A program made the translations under genes and the position numbers. Source: JBGTGG01 sp964398945 (lineage in GTDB: Bacteria > Bacteroidota > Bacteroidia > Cytophagales > Cyclobacteriaceae). Taken from it: a stretch of DNA of 64,000 nt. Positions 25,339-34,513 of the stretch are shown piece after piece (position 1 is the first letter of the stretch; each line of letters begins with the position of its first letter). The notes beneath the pieces were generated by a model. It did no database searches. It worked only from the letters and a program-made list of their open reading frames with translations, and was not told the DNA's origin. Location: assembly GCA_964398945.1 (NCBI GenBank), contig CAYNOT010000006.1:1-64000 (forward strand), read 5' to 3'.

Positions 25339-26664
25339 TTAGGGATTTAATACTTCAGTACTCCTTTTGGTAAGCCATTTCTTGTTGCCGTACCTCCTTG
25401 CCAATACTTTGATCACATTTACGTAAATCTCAAAACATGTGCCAACCAAAGCAATTGCCAACATCGTAACCGTTAAATTCAGTTTAAACTCAAACAGTAA
25501 CATGGTATACATCATCACAAAAGTAAAAAGGACGATTTGGATTAACTGGATCAATACAGATAGGCCATCAAACCAAAGCGGGATTCTCGTATTAATAAGG
25601 GAGAACAACGCTGTATTCAATAAACATATAATAAACGCCACTGCAAACTCCTGCCATTCTGCCAGCTCGTTTATATAAGAGCCTTCCAATATCATGGAGA
25701 TAATATTCGCATGCACGGCCACACCATACATATCCGGGCGGGTTTTTCCTGCAAAATGTTTATTAAGGGGTGTAATAAATTTATCATCCCAGGATGTGTC
25801 TTCAATATTGGCACCACAAAAACCCATTAATACTATTTTCCCTTCAACAATGGAAGGAAGATAGCTTGATGGGTCAAATGGTTGATCCCATTCAAGATAA
25901 GTATACCGGTTTCCAAACTGAGGGTCTGAAGCCCCATGATAATCAGGGATATTTCCCCTGAAATTAATAACCTCAAGATCTTTTCCCCGTTCGAGAAATT
26001 TCTTGGTTTTAACAGAATCGTATAACATGGCAACCTGAACCGAAAATGCCCTTTGCACCGTACCGTCCTCCATTGTTATTGTTGGATTAAACGCACGACA
26101 AGTTTTTATATCTTCCTGGTGTTCAGCATCCGTATCAAGATTTGCATATCCCTCGTATGCGTATTCCATGAATATGGGATCAGAGTATTCAAGGGAATCA
26201 AACCTCTCCTCATCACCTACCTCTTCAAACAGTTTTTTAGTCTGCAATAGCTTTGTCACCATCACCACATTTCCAGCTTCTTCAATGGCATTGGCCAGGA
26301 TCAAATTCCCTAAAGTATCATATGCCTCTGGACAGCTAATAGAATCCCGTCTTCCATCAGGACAATCAAAGAAACTGTCGAGTCCGATTACTTTCGGGTT
26401 CAACGCGCTTAGCATTCTAATCTGCTGTGCGATTTGAGGGCGCGAAAGATAGCCGATGTTCACGATCACGATATCCTCATCGGTCGGTGGCACTTCCAAC
26501 CGCAATGTCGAGAATGTGATATCGGTGATCTCCATGTCTGCCAACGCTTTTCCAAGAGGATCAAAGGCATTAAAAACATCAAATTGTGTCACTTTATAGA
26601 TGCCCCACATGGCACCAAATACAAACAAAGTTGCATAGAGGCAATCAAGCCAAAACTTCTTCAT
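25339..26664 (-). CDS. CHASE2-domain membrane sensor without an output domain
   Basis: The 441-residue protein has an N-terminal transmembrane helix (about 8-24), a large extracytoplasmic CHASE2 domain (about 30-335; IVNIGYLSRPQIAQQIRMLS, KVIGLDSFFDCP, FRGNIPDYHG, VLMGFCGAN) and three C-terminal helices (about 345-425), the canonical CHASE2 layout. After the last helix only about 20 residues remain. Usual cytoplasmic outputs, such as histidine kinase, cyclase or Ser/Thr kinase, are absent. Signalling must therefore go through partners, possibly the two tandem FecR-like proteins encoded next. It starts divergently from meaB, 62 bases away. Confidence 0.85.
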   Translation of the reverse strand: MKKFWLDCLYATLFVFGAMWGIYKVTQFDVFNAFDPLGKALADMEITDITFSTLRLEVPPTDEDIVIVNIGYLSRPQIAQQIRMLSALNPKVIGLDSFFDCPDGRRDSISCPEAYDTLGNLILANAIEEAGNVVMVTKLLQTKKLFEEVGDEERFDSLEYSDPIFMEYAYEGYANLDTDAEHQEDIKTCRAFNPTITMEDGTVQRAFSVQVAMLYDSVKTKKFLERGKDLEVINFRGNIPDYHGASDPQFGNRYTYLEWDQPFDPSSYLPSIVEGKIVLMGFCGANIEDTSWDDKFITPLNKHFAGKTRPDMYGVAVHANIISMILEGSYINELAEWQEFAVAFIICLLNTALFSLINTRIPLWFDGLSVLIQLIQIVLFTFVMMYTMLLFEFKLNLTVTMLAIALVGTCFEIYVNVIKVLARRYGNKKWLTKRSTEVLNP

Positions 26665-26726
26665 GGATTATCAAGATAAGGGTTTGCATCCTTTAAATTT
26701 ATAAAATTTAAGCCTACTTTTCTAAA

Positions 26727-27755
26727 TTGGATATTTTGAGTAAAGCATTGGAAATAAAGCAACAAAAGTTGGCAACCCAAGAACTCCTCGATGGGATTCA
26801 TCGTGGTGACCGGATCATTCTCAGCAAAGCCATTACCCTCATTGAAAGTACACGCTCAGAAGATCAAGTACAGGCAGGGGAATTGCTCAATGCAATTATT
26901 GACAAAACGGGGAAAAGCATTCGCGTTGGCATTACCGGTGTGCCGGGTGTCGGCAAGAGTACTTTTATTGAAGCATTCGGAAAACTCATTACCAGTAAAG
27001 GATATAAATTGGCCGTCCTTACAATCGACCCCACCAGTACACGAACAAAAGGAAGTATACTGGGTGATAAAACACGAATGGAGGACTTGGCAAAAGACCC
27101 AAATGCATTTATCCGGCCCACCGCATCGGGAGGAACACTGGGCGGTGTCGCGTCCCGAACACGTGAATCCATCATGCTGTGCGAAGCTTCCGGCTTTGAT
27201 TTTATAATTGTGGAAACGGTTGGTGTCGGACAATCCGAAGTGGCGGTTAGAAATATGGTTGACTTTTTCTTGTTGTTGATGTTGCCGGGGGCAGGCGATG
27301 AACTGCAAGGGATAAAAAAAGGCATCATGGAAATGGCCGATGGCCTGGTGATCAACAAAGCCGATGGTGACAACATTAAAAAAGCAAATCAAGCGAAAGC
27401 TGAATATCAGCAAGCACTCCATCTCTTTCCCCCTGCTGAATCCGGTTGGGCAACCCCTGTGCTTACTTGTTCTTCTTCCAACGGAACAGGGATTGAAAGT
27501 GTATTGGATATGACCCAACAGTACACAGCGCAAACCAAAAGCTCAGATTATTTTGAAAGGCAACGTTCATCACAAGCCAAAAGCTGGCTACATGAATATT
27601 TCGACCAACTTTTGAAAAACGATTTTCAAAAGCTTCCTGTTCTCCAAAAGGAATTGGAAAGGTTGGAAAGAAAAGTGGGCAGCAAAGAAGTTTCACCTTA
27701 CGTTGCTGCCCAACAATTGCTCCGTCAATATCATCAGATTATTCGCGAGGGGTAA
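26727..27755 (+). CDS. meaB: MeaB, methylmalonyl-CoA mutase-associated GTPase
   Basis: The 342-residue G3E P-loop GTPase chaperones adenosylcobalamin loading and protection of methylmalonyl-CoA mutase. Walker A is GVPGVGKS (71-78). The other motifs are TIDPTSTRTKGSILGDKTRM, ETVGVGQSE (switch II) and NKADGDN (base recognition). The start appears to be TTG at 26727 (MDILSKALEIKQQK); no ATG lies nearby in frame, and the helical N-terminal arm matches the family. It sits next to a B12-uptake block, which suits its B12-enzyme role. The mutase itself is not in the window. Confidence 0.95.
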   Translation: MDILSKALEIKQQKLATQELLDGIHRGDRIILSKAITLIESTRSEDQVQAGELLNAIIDKTGKSIRVGITGVPGVGKSTFIEAFGKLITSKGYKLAVLTIDPTSTRTKGSILGDKTRMEDLAKDPNAFIRPTASGGTLGGVASRTRESIMLCEASGFDFIIVETVGVGQSEVAVRNMVDFFLLLMLPGAGDELQGIKKGIMEMADGLVINKADGDNIKKANQAKAEYQQALHLFPPAESGWATPVLTCSSSNGTGIESVLDMTQQYTAQTKSSDYFERQRSSQAKSWLHEYFDQLLKNDFQKLPVLQKELERLERKVGSKEVSPYVAAQQLLRQYHQIIREG

Positions 27756-27890
27756 ACCCGTACGGGCAATGCCGGCATCCGCTCCCGCAACAATAGCCAC
27801 GCTTCAATAAAAATTCTTTTGTAAAAACAACAAAGCCGTTCTCCATGTAAAACATGGGTTTTTCTTCTTTATCCTTTTTCCTTTTCTTGC

Positions 27891-28934
27891 TCAATTGGTC
27901 AAGAAGTAAAAGGAATTCGGGCCAATACCCGATGAAAAATTATTTATTTCAGTGCCATCTGTTTGCATACGATAAACCGTTCCTGCTCCTAAAAAACCAT
28001 TCGCGTCACTTGCATAAATCAAGTTTTCATCTTCATTATATCCAATTCCGTACAAACCGGAAGAAGTTGTGATCGTGTGCAATATATCAAATGTATCATC
28101 CGCGATAGTGTATTGATAAATGGAATTGCCCTTTATAAAATAAAGTACATCAGAATTGTTTACCAGTTTCACCGGAACATTCATTTGCAATTCCACCGTA
28201 TTTTTCACCGCATCATCATCTGCATCAATCTCAACCAGTACACCATTGTTAAGCGGGTTCCAATCAGTGTCACTTCCGCCACCACAAATCACCCACACAT
28301 CACCATCACTGTCTACCACAAGTTGCCCGGGGGCAGAACCAACCTCAATGGTTTCAATAATCGATGCTGTACTGATATCGATTATTGTCACCGTGGACGA
28401 AAAGTTATTGGAAACATATAATTTACCATTCGAAGCAATTAAATTTTCAGCACCATAATCGGTGGTAATGGTTTCTTCAACTTCATAGGTCGTTAAATTC
28501 AATACAGAAACCCGGCCCGGATCTGAAAAATTTACCCATTCGGTAAAATATCCCTTGCCTCCGGCAGTTGTAAAATACCGGGGAAGCTGAAGGTTGCCAA
28601 TGGTTTTTATCGACTGAAAAGTAGTAGCGTCAACCACTTCGATTTTCTTGTCGTTGTTCACCACAATATAAGCGACTTCATCTTCTACATACATGGATTG
28701 TACAACATCGCCAAGGGCTTTGCCCTTATTGGCTTTACCAAACAAATCAAAAACAACTTCACCCGAAACAGGGTCATAGAAACTGATGGTTCCATTTCCA
28801 GGCCCAAAATTTCCTTCGTTCACAACAAAGACTCCATTCTCATACGTTGGCACTTTTACTTCATCATCTGAACATGACTGAAGGAACACGGCTGCTATGA
28901 GAATTATACAACTGGAAAATCTGAATATTTTCAT
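27891..28934 (-). CDS. Surface beta-propeller lipoprotein of the YncE/DUF5074 type, linked to B12 uptake
   Basis: The 347-residue protein has a lipoprotein signal (FLQSC, Cys at residue 21) followed by acidic residues (SDDE), a pattern typical of surface-exposed lipoproteins in Bacteroidota. The body holds repeated blades such as YVSNNFSSTVTIIDI, LYGIGYNEDENLIYASD and GVFVVNEGNFGPGNGTISFYD, characteristic of DUF5074/YncE-like propellers. It directly follows the BtuB-type receptor gene (two bases between) under the same cobalamin riboswitch. I infer that it helps capture cobalamin or corrinoids at the cell surface. Confidence 0.83.
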   Translation of the reverse strand: MKIFRFSSCIILIAAVFLQSCSDDEVKVPTYENGVFVVNEGNFGPGNGTISFYDPVSGEVVFDLFGKANKGKALGDVVQSMYVEDEVAYIVVNNDKKIEVVDATTFQSIKTIGNLQLPRYFTTAGGKGYFTEWVNFSDPGRVSVLNLTTYEVEETITTDYGAENLIASNGKLYVSNNFSSTVTIIDISTASIIETIEVGSAPGQLVVDSDGDVWVICGGGSDTDWNPLNNGVLVEIDADDDAVKNTVELQMNVPVKLVNNSDVLYFIKGNSIYQYTIADDTFDILHTITTSSGLYGIGYNEDENLIYASDANGFLGAGTVYRMQTDGTEINNFSSGIGPNSFYFLTN

Positions 28935-28936
28935 TT

Positions 28937-30853
28937 TTAATTGGGGTTAATTGGTTTTAGTTTTCGAAAAGTAAAATTTAAAGTGACTAGAAAATTGATG
29001 CCCGGCATTGCCCGGTTCTCGTAATTTTCAAAATATTGATTGGTGAGGTTCTTGATCTCAAGCTGTGTCACCAGTGTGAATGGCTCCCACTCCCACAACC
29101 TTGAAGTGCCCATGTTCACCAACAGGTATGGCGATAACCTGTTTAGATTATCAAGGCTTGTAAATACTTCTCCACGATAGCAAAAGTCAGAAGTAAAAGT
29201 CCAGTACTTTAAAAAAGCTTTTGCCCCCACATTTGACAGATGGATCGGCACATACGGGATTTGACTTCCTGCAAAACGGTCATTGGGCGAAAGGTTGTCA
29301 AGGTTTACAGACCGATTGTAACTATAATTGAAATTGAAATTGAGCTTGCCCCAAGTTGTCGCTTTTTCCAGGTTGGAAATTACCTCTGCACCATAAGCGT
29401 TTACGTTTGCAAGGTTCTGTGGGGACCAATATCCCTGTGGTGTGGGGAACCATGAAATCCAATTTGAGATGGATTGAAAAAAAATATTTCCGCTTAAGTC
29501 AAAATTAGTCTCGTGCTTTTTTAATCCCCAGGCAACACCAAGTTCGCCATTGACACCTTCTTCCGGTTTTAACCCGGGATTTCCACCGGGTTGCCAATAC
29601 CTGTCATTTAATGTAGGAACGCGATAAGCCCTTCCACCTTGCACATTAAATTGCAACACTTGATTTTGATCCTGCTTCGCATAAAACTCAAACCCCAACG
29701 AAGGTGTAAACGGGGCAATTTTTTCTGCATAAAACCCCTGTCTTACATTAAAGCCTGCTTTCCATTTTCTTGAAATCAAATAATTGAAGGAACCGAAAAA
29801 ATCAGTCCTGTTTTCAGATAAGTTGCTTGCATAACTTTCAACATCCGTAAAAAACTGTGTTGAATTAAATCCATACCGCACATCGATTGCCGGCCCGATC
29901 GATTGGTCTATCTGTGTGATCGCAAATAATTGACGCGAAATTACAGGGGCGTTGGCATTATAAATTTGGTTGTTGTTAATGAAACCGATGGCGTTATAAA
30001 CCTTTCCCCACTTTTGATTCGATGAATAGTTTACATTGAACCTCCAGTTTGTTTCCGATAACTCATCAGTGGAATTAGTATCGGTGACGGTAGGTTGAAT
30101 GTGCCTGTCCGTAGCTGTATATAAAGCATCAAGTCCTAAAAAACCATTGTCATTGACTTTAAAATAAACTTGTTGATCAAACCCAAATTGTCGTACAGCG
30201 GCATTGTTTTGCTTCTTTTCGAAGCCGTTTGCAGGTGAAGTGTAACGAAAATCATTTTTGATATCATGGAAAAGGATTTTGGTCCGAAAAAGAATTCTTT
30301 TAAAAGACAATGAAGACTTAAAACCAGTTGTGTAATTCGAGAAGCTTCCAATTTTCTGTTCGACAACATACTGCTCACCATTATCAAATTCAGGCAACCG
30401 GTTTGAAAGTAATACGCTTCCGCCCAAAGCATCAGAGCCATATTGGCTGCTGGAGGGCCCCGGCTGCAAGGCTATCTCATCAAGAAGAAAAGTTGGCAAC
30501 AGGGAAAAATCTGTTTGCCCTAATGTGGGCGAATTGATATTGACCCCATGCCATAATACGGCCGTTTGAGATGCGGATGTGCCACGGAAAGAAATCGTTG
30601 AAAGCTGATCGTTTCCATACATCTTAAAATAAATAGAAGGGGATTTGGCAAGTGCCCCTGCCAAGGACGCGGAAGATTGTGTATCGATTTTACGTGTTGT
30701 AGCGCCAACCGCATATCGTGAAACTGATTGCCCGTATACATAAACTTCTTCCAGCCTGTGTACAGAGTCCCTTTTCTCCTGAGCAAATCCGATCAGGAGT
30801 GAAAAGTAGAAAACAATAAAAATAATTCCCTTGCTCATGAATTGATAATTCAT
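28937..30853 (-). CDS. btuB: TonB-dependent outer membrane receptor, BtuB-like, probable cobalamin transporter
   Basis: The 638-residue protein has a signal peptide (1-24), a TonB-box-like start (EEVYVYG), a plug domain (about 45-150: KSPSIYFKMYGNDQLSTISFRG, PGPSSSQYGSDALGGSV) and a 22-strand-type barrel ending in an aromatic-rich strand (NFLVTLNFTFRKL). The length is that of BtuB-class receptors rather than SusC. The cobalamin riboswitch just upstream on the same strand makes vitamin B12 or a corrinoid the likely substrate. It is co-transcribed with the propeller lipoprotein. The start is ATG 30853. Confidence 0.93.
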   Translation of the reverse strand: MNYQFMSKGIIFIVFYFSLLIGFAQEKRDSVHRLEEVYVYGQSVSRYAVGATTRKIDTQSSASLAGALAKSPSIYFKMYGNDQLSTISFRGTSASQTAVLWHGVNINSPTLGQTDFSLLPTFLLDEIALQPGPSSSQYGSDALGGSVLLSNRLPEFDNGEQYVVEQKIGSFSNYTTGFKSSLSFKRILFRTKILFHDIKNDFRYTSPANGFEKKQNNAAVRQFGFDQQVYFKVNDNGFLGLDALYTATDRHIQPTVTDTNSTDELSETNWRFNVNYSSNQKWGKVYNAIGFINNNQIYNANAPVISRQLFAITQIDQSIGPAIDVRYGFNSTQFFTDVESYASNLSENRTDFFGSFNYLISRKWKAGFNVRQGFYAEKIAPFTPSLGFEFYAKQDQNQVLQFNVQGGRAYRVPTLNDRYWQPGGNPGLKPEEGVNGELGVAWGLKKHETNFDLSGNIFFQSISNWISWFPTPQGYWSPQNLANVNAYGAEVISNLEKATTWGKLNFNFNYSYNRSVNLDNLSPNDRFAGSQIPYVPIHLSNVGAKAFLKYWTFTSDFCYRGEVFTSLDNLNRLSPYLLVNMGTSRLWEWEPFTLVTQLEIKNLTNQYFENYENRAMPGINFLVTLNFTFRKLKPINPN

Positions 30854-30944
30854 AGCCCGGGAAAGTGTTAAGCAAGAAGTGTTGAAATAATCCTTCTCCC
30901 GTAACGCCTTTCACCCGAAAGCTGTGATACAGTTTTGGACATCT

Positions 30945-31130
30945 TAAGGCAGGTCTCCTGGCTCTTCACATTGCTGATGCCTTCCCATCCTTGACAGAAC
31001 AGTGGCGTTAGGGTTCAGCAATTCAAATCGTGAATTACAGTTGCGGGGACAGCTTCGGATTTATTTCCCTAAGGAAATGCACCGAATTCCCTTTTAATCC
31101 CTCAGGCTTTACCGGCATGAGGAAACCAAA
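30945..31130 (-). ncRNA. Cobalamin (AdoCbl/B12) riboswitch
   Basis: Read on the minus strand the region shows the family's hallmarks in order: AAAAGGGAATTCGGTG, then CCGAAGCTGTCCCCGCAACT, a variable stem, GCCACTG, GGGAAGGC, and the B12-box GAGCCAGGAGACCTGCC near 30946-30964. It precedes the btuB-like gene by about 90 bases, which can hold the expression platform. B12 binding is expected to lower expression of the receptor and propeller lipoprotein. Confidence 0.95.
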
Positions 31131-31174
31131 ATAGTCTGCTGCAAACATAACAACTTATTTTCTAATATTGCACT

Positions 31175-32308
31175 ATGCGGTTCCTGATAATATCGGTTTG
31201 TATTTTTTGTGTTGGATGTGGTTCAACAACAAAAGAGAAAAAAAATGAAAGCGAAGGCCAACCTTCCTTAACAACCATCAAGTATGCCACAGGTTTTACT
31301 GTTGCCTATCGTGATGGGGCAAAGTGGGTGGATGTTACCTATCCGTTTCAAGGGGCAGCATCCGGTTACTCATACCTGCTTGTAGAAAAAAACCAACCCA
31401 TACCGGAACATGATGCCGCCACACGTGTGATAACAATTCCGATAGAAACAATTGTTTGCACTTCCACTACACACATTCCCTTGCTGGACTATCTTGGAGA
31501 GACGGATCGACTTATCGGATTTCCTTCGCGCGAGTATATAAGTTCACCAACCATGCGAAAGCGAATAGATAAAGGGCTTGTTCAGGAATTGGGTGTAGAC
31601 AAGGGGATGAACTTAGAGGTATTGGCCGCGCTTCAACCATCAGTGGTAATGGGCTACACCATGAGCAGCGACTTTGGCCAATTCAAAAAGGTGGAAGAAC
31701 TTGGATCACCCGTAGTAATCAATGCCGAATATTTAGAGAAACATCCACTCGGAAGGGCCGAGTGGATCAAGTTTATGGCCCTGTTCTTCAACAAAGAAAA
31801 AGAAGCCGATTCTATTTTTAACAGCATTGAATCGGAATACACAAAAACCGCTGACCTTGTAAAGAATGTGGAATCAAAACCAACAGTGATTAGCGGAATT
31901 GTATATGGCGATGCCTGGTTTTTACCGGGAGGCCAAAATTATGCAGCTAAAATCCTTTATGATGCGGGATGTAATTATCTCTACAAAAACGATTCAACCA
32001 GCGGGTTCCTTGAACTAAGTTTTGAATCAGTGTACAACGATGCAATTGATGTTGATCTCTGGATTGGCGTTGCCTCGTATAAAACCCTTGATGAGATTGC
32101 CCGTGCAGATCATCGCTATACAAATCTTAAAGCTTTCAAAACAAAAGAGGTGTACACGTACAATGCACGTATTGGCGCCACTGGCGGAAGCGAATTTTTG
32201 GAATTGGGTTACTTGCGACCGGATATTATTTTAAAAGACCTGGTCAAGATTGCCTACCCAACACTACTTCCCGAATATCGATTGTTCTTTCATAAGCAGC
32301 TGGAGTAA
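31175..32308 (+). CDS. BtuF-like ABC transporter substrate-binding lipoprotein
   Basis: The 377-residue protein starts with a lipoprotein signal (MRFLIISVCIFCVGCGSTT, Cys about residue 15). Two lobes joined by a helical backbone follow: VICTSTTHIPLLDYLGETDRLIGFP, MNLEVLAALQPSVVMGYT, and GIVYGDAWFLPGGQNYAAKIL with LGYLRPDIILKDL at the end. This is the class III periplasmic binding fold of iron-siderophore and cobalamin transporters. It is divergent from the riboswitch-controlled btuB operon, so a B12 substrate is the best guess. Permease and ATPase genes are not in this window. The riboswitch lies on the other strand and does not control it directly. Confidence 0.82.
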   Translation: MRFLIISVCIFCVGCGSTTKEKKNESEGQPSLTTIKYATGFTVAYRDGAKWVDVTYPFQGAASGYSYLLVEKNQPIPEHDAATRVITIPIETIVCTSTTHIPLLDYLGETDRLIGFPSREYISSPTMRKRIDKGLVQELGVDKGMNLEVLAALQPSVVMGYTMSSDFGQFKKVEELGSPVVINAEYLEKHPLGRAEWIKFMALFFNKEKEADSIFNSIESEYTKTADLVKNVESKPTVISGIVYGDAWFLPGGQNYAAKILYDAGCNYLYKNDSTSGFLELSFESVYNDAIDVDLWIGVASYKTLDEIARADHRYTNLKAFKTKEVYTYNARIGATGGSEFLELGYLRPDIILKDLVKIAYPTLLPEYRLFFHKQLE

Positions 32309-32331
32309 ATATTAATTCATTTGAACATTCC

Positions 32332-32339
32332 TATCTTTG
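32332..32339 (+). promoter_or_regulatory. -7 box (TATCTTTG) just before the WG-repeat gene
   Basis: TATCTTTG matches TAnnTTTG and ends four bases before the ATG at 32344, within the 35-base gap after the BtuF-like gene. As at rlmN, a transcript from here would be leaderless or nearly so. Confidence 0.4.
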
Positions 32340-32343
32340 CAAC

Positions 32344-34464
32344 ATGCGATTGATTTTTTGGTGTACGATTTTATTTTTTAGTCAGGTACAAGCGCAAGCA
32401 AACTCCTTTGATCTCTTCGAAGAGAATGGCAAAGTGGGGTTAAAAAACCAGCAAGGCAATATTCTTATTCCTGCACAATACGAGGCCTTGGGCTGGCCTG
32501 ATCAAAATTTCTTTATACACAAAGGAGTGATTGGCTACCGGAAAGGGAATCTGTGGGGGCTGATCTCCGTTCAAAATAAAATAATTACCGAGCCACAATT
32601 CGCCATCCTTGCACCTACAACTGGCGATCAGATAATTGCCAGTACAAAAGAAAAGCAATCGTTTCTTGTTAAAGCAGGTTGTATCGATATCTCCGGGAAA
32701 ACCATCATCCCTTTTCAATATGACGGCATCGAACTACATGGAATGCGAGCCATTGTCTACAATCGAAATCAAAACAAAATTCAATTTGGGGTCATTAATT
32801 TAAAAAACGAAATCCTGATCCCCATTCAATATCGAAGCATCCTTCCCATTGGCAACTTGCGCTTTGCTGTTGAGGACCCAGAAGGAAAAAAAGCATTATT
32901 CTCTGATCAGGGGAAAAAATTGACTGATTTTACAATCGACAAAATTACCCCGTTCAAAAAAGACTATGCCATTCTTTATGATGGGAACAAACAAGGGTTG
33001 ATTGATCGAAGCGGAACCATTCGTGTGCCCCTTGCCAACCAGGAAATAAAAATTGAAGAAGACGGAACTGTCAGTATCCGAAAACCAAATGGATGGAAAA
33101 TCATGAATTCGGATAACAGGATTTTGCAAGAACTTGCTGTTGACTCAATCAAGATACTTGCTGTCAACCGGTATGCGCTAAAAAGCACAGACAGCGTTTC
33201 ACTGGTAGATGGTGACTTTAAACCCCTTTCAAACCAATCTTTTTCTTTAATCCTTCCTTTTCAGGATGAACATGCAATCGTCAAACAAGATGGGCAATTT
33301 GGGCTTATCAATTTAAATGGGGAAATTTTATTGGCACCCACGTACGATCTCTTGATCCAGGACCGAACACATTTCATTTCAATGCATACTGAAAGCGGTA
33401 TTGATCAATGGTCGGTTATAAACATTGAAGGAAAAAAAATCAACCAAAAAACGTATGACAAAATACTGCCCTACAATGGAAATTTTTATCCGGTAAAGAA
33501 AAGAGGCTACTGGGGCGCTATGAATGCAGAAGGCAAAGAAATTATCTCCTGTGTTTTTGATTCCCTTATTCAAATAGAAGCTCCGTATGTGGTGGTGGGA
33601 TTCCACAATCAATACGGGGTGATTGACATGGAAGAAAATTGGCGTGTCATTCCACAACCTGACCAGTTGATGGTAGTGTATACCGATCGCTATCTGCAAA
33701 CGAAAGGAAACAACACTTACTTAAAATCTTTCACCGGCAGAGTGATCTATTTCACAGAAAACCCCATTGATGCAAAGGAGGATTTTCTTGAAGAGAAAAT
33801 TTCGAACGGAAGTATGTGGCGGATTAATTACGATGGACAAATTATTTACCGTCAGCTCCCGCCTGATTCACCGTACGAAAAATTGTTTTCTGAAACAGAA
33901 GGATTGCGCGCCATTAAAAAAAACGGACGCTATGGGTTTATCGATGACCGTGGCCGGTTGCGTATTGCAAACCGCTATGAAAACGTAAAACCTTATTCCG
34001 AAAAATTAGCTGCAATACAAATCCTGAACAAATGGGGGTTTATTGACCACGCAGAAAAAATAATCATCCAGCCGGTTTATGAAAGTGTAACACCTTTCGA
34101 TAAAGGAGCCTCGATTATAAAACTGAAAGGAAAATCAGGAATGATCGATATCACCGGAAAAGTTTTGATTGCACCAACATTTGAATCCCTTATCCCCCTT
34201 TCTTCAGGAAGGTTTTTAGCCACAAAAGAAAACCTTATGGGCCTTGTTGATAAGAATGGGGATTTAATCATTCAACCAAAGTTTGACAGCCTTGAAGATT
34301 TGGACAATGGTTTTGTTATTATCAATAAAGATGGGAAGTATGGGTTGATGACCATCCACGGTGTAAGTACCATCCCGCTAATCTATGACCATCTTTCCTT
34401 CGATGCTATCAATAACCGGTACTTCGGATTGGAGAAATCAGATTGGAGGAAAACTACTCCCTGA
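32344..34464 (+). CDS. Exported WG-repeat protein
   Basis: The 706-residue protein has a signal peptide (1-18, ending VQAQA) and then about a dozen WG-type repeats. Each holds the pattern G-x-(W/Y/F)-G-x-(I/M)-(N/D)-x-x-G-x-x-x-I-x-P-x-Y-(D/E); examples are GKVGLKNQQGNILIPAQYEA, GFIDDRGRLRIANRYENV and GLVDKNGDLIIQPKFDSL. WG repeats are common in Bacteroidota exported proteins, and their ligands are mostly unknown. It begins 35 bases after the BtuF-like gene and ends at a strong terminator, so read-through co-expression is possible, though it seems to have its own -7 box. Confidence 0.88.
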   Translation: MRLIFWCTILFFSQVQAQANSFDLFEENGKVGLKNQQGNILIPAQYEALGWPDQNFFIHKGVIGYRKGNLWGLISVQNKIITEPQFAILAPTTGDQIIASTKEKQSFLVKAGCIDISGKTIIPFQYDGIELHGMRAIVYNRNQNKIQFGVINLKNEILIPIQYRSILPIGNLRFAVEDPEGKKALFSDQGKKLTDFTIDKITPFKKDYAILYDGNKQGLIDRSGTIRVPLANQEIKIEEDGTVSIRKPNGWKIMNSDNRILQELAVDSIKILAVNRYALKSTDSVSLVDGDFKPLSNQSFSLILPFQDEHAIVKQDGQFGLINLNGEILLAPTYDLLIQDRTHFISMHTESGIDQWSVINIEGKKINQKTYDKILPYNGNFYPVKKRGYWGAMNAEGKEIISCVFDSLIQIEAPYVVVGFHNQYGVIDMEENWRVIPQPDQLMVVYTDRYLQTKGNNTYLKSFTGRVIYFTENPIDAKEDFLEEKISNGSMWRINYDGQIIYRQLPPDSPYEKLFSETEGLRAIKKNGRYGFIDDRGRLRIANRYENVKPYSEKLAAIQILNKWGFIDHAEKIIIQPVYESVTPFDKGASIIKLKGKSGMIDITGKVLIAPTFESLIPLSSGRFLATKENLMGLVDKNGDLIIQPKFDSLEDLDNGFVIINKDGKYGLMTIHGVSTIPLIYDHLSFDAINNRYFGLEKSDWRKTTP

Positions 34465-34473
34465 TGTCAATTA

Positions 34474-34505
34474 AAAAAGCCCTCCGATAAATCGGAGGGC
34501 TTTTT
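34474..34505. terminator. Bidirectional intrinsic terminator
   Basis: AAAAAGCCCTCCGAT and ATCGGAGGGCTTTTT form a perfect 15-bp stem with an AA loop. A-tracts and T-tracts flank it on both strands, so it can end both the WG-repeat gene (plus) and floA (minus), which converge here. Confidence 0.93.
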
Positions 34506-34513
34506 AACGTTGG

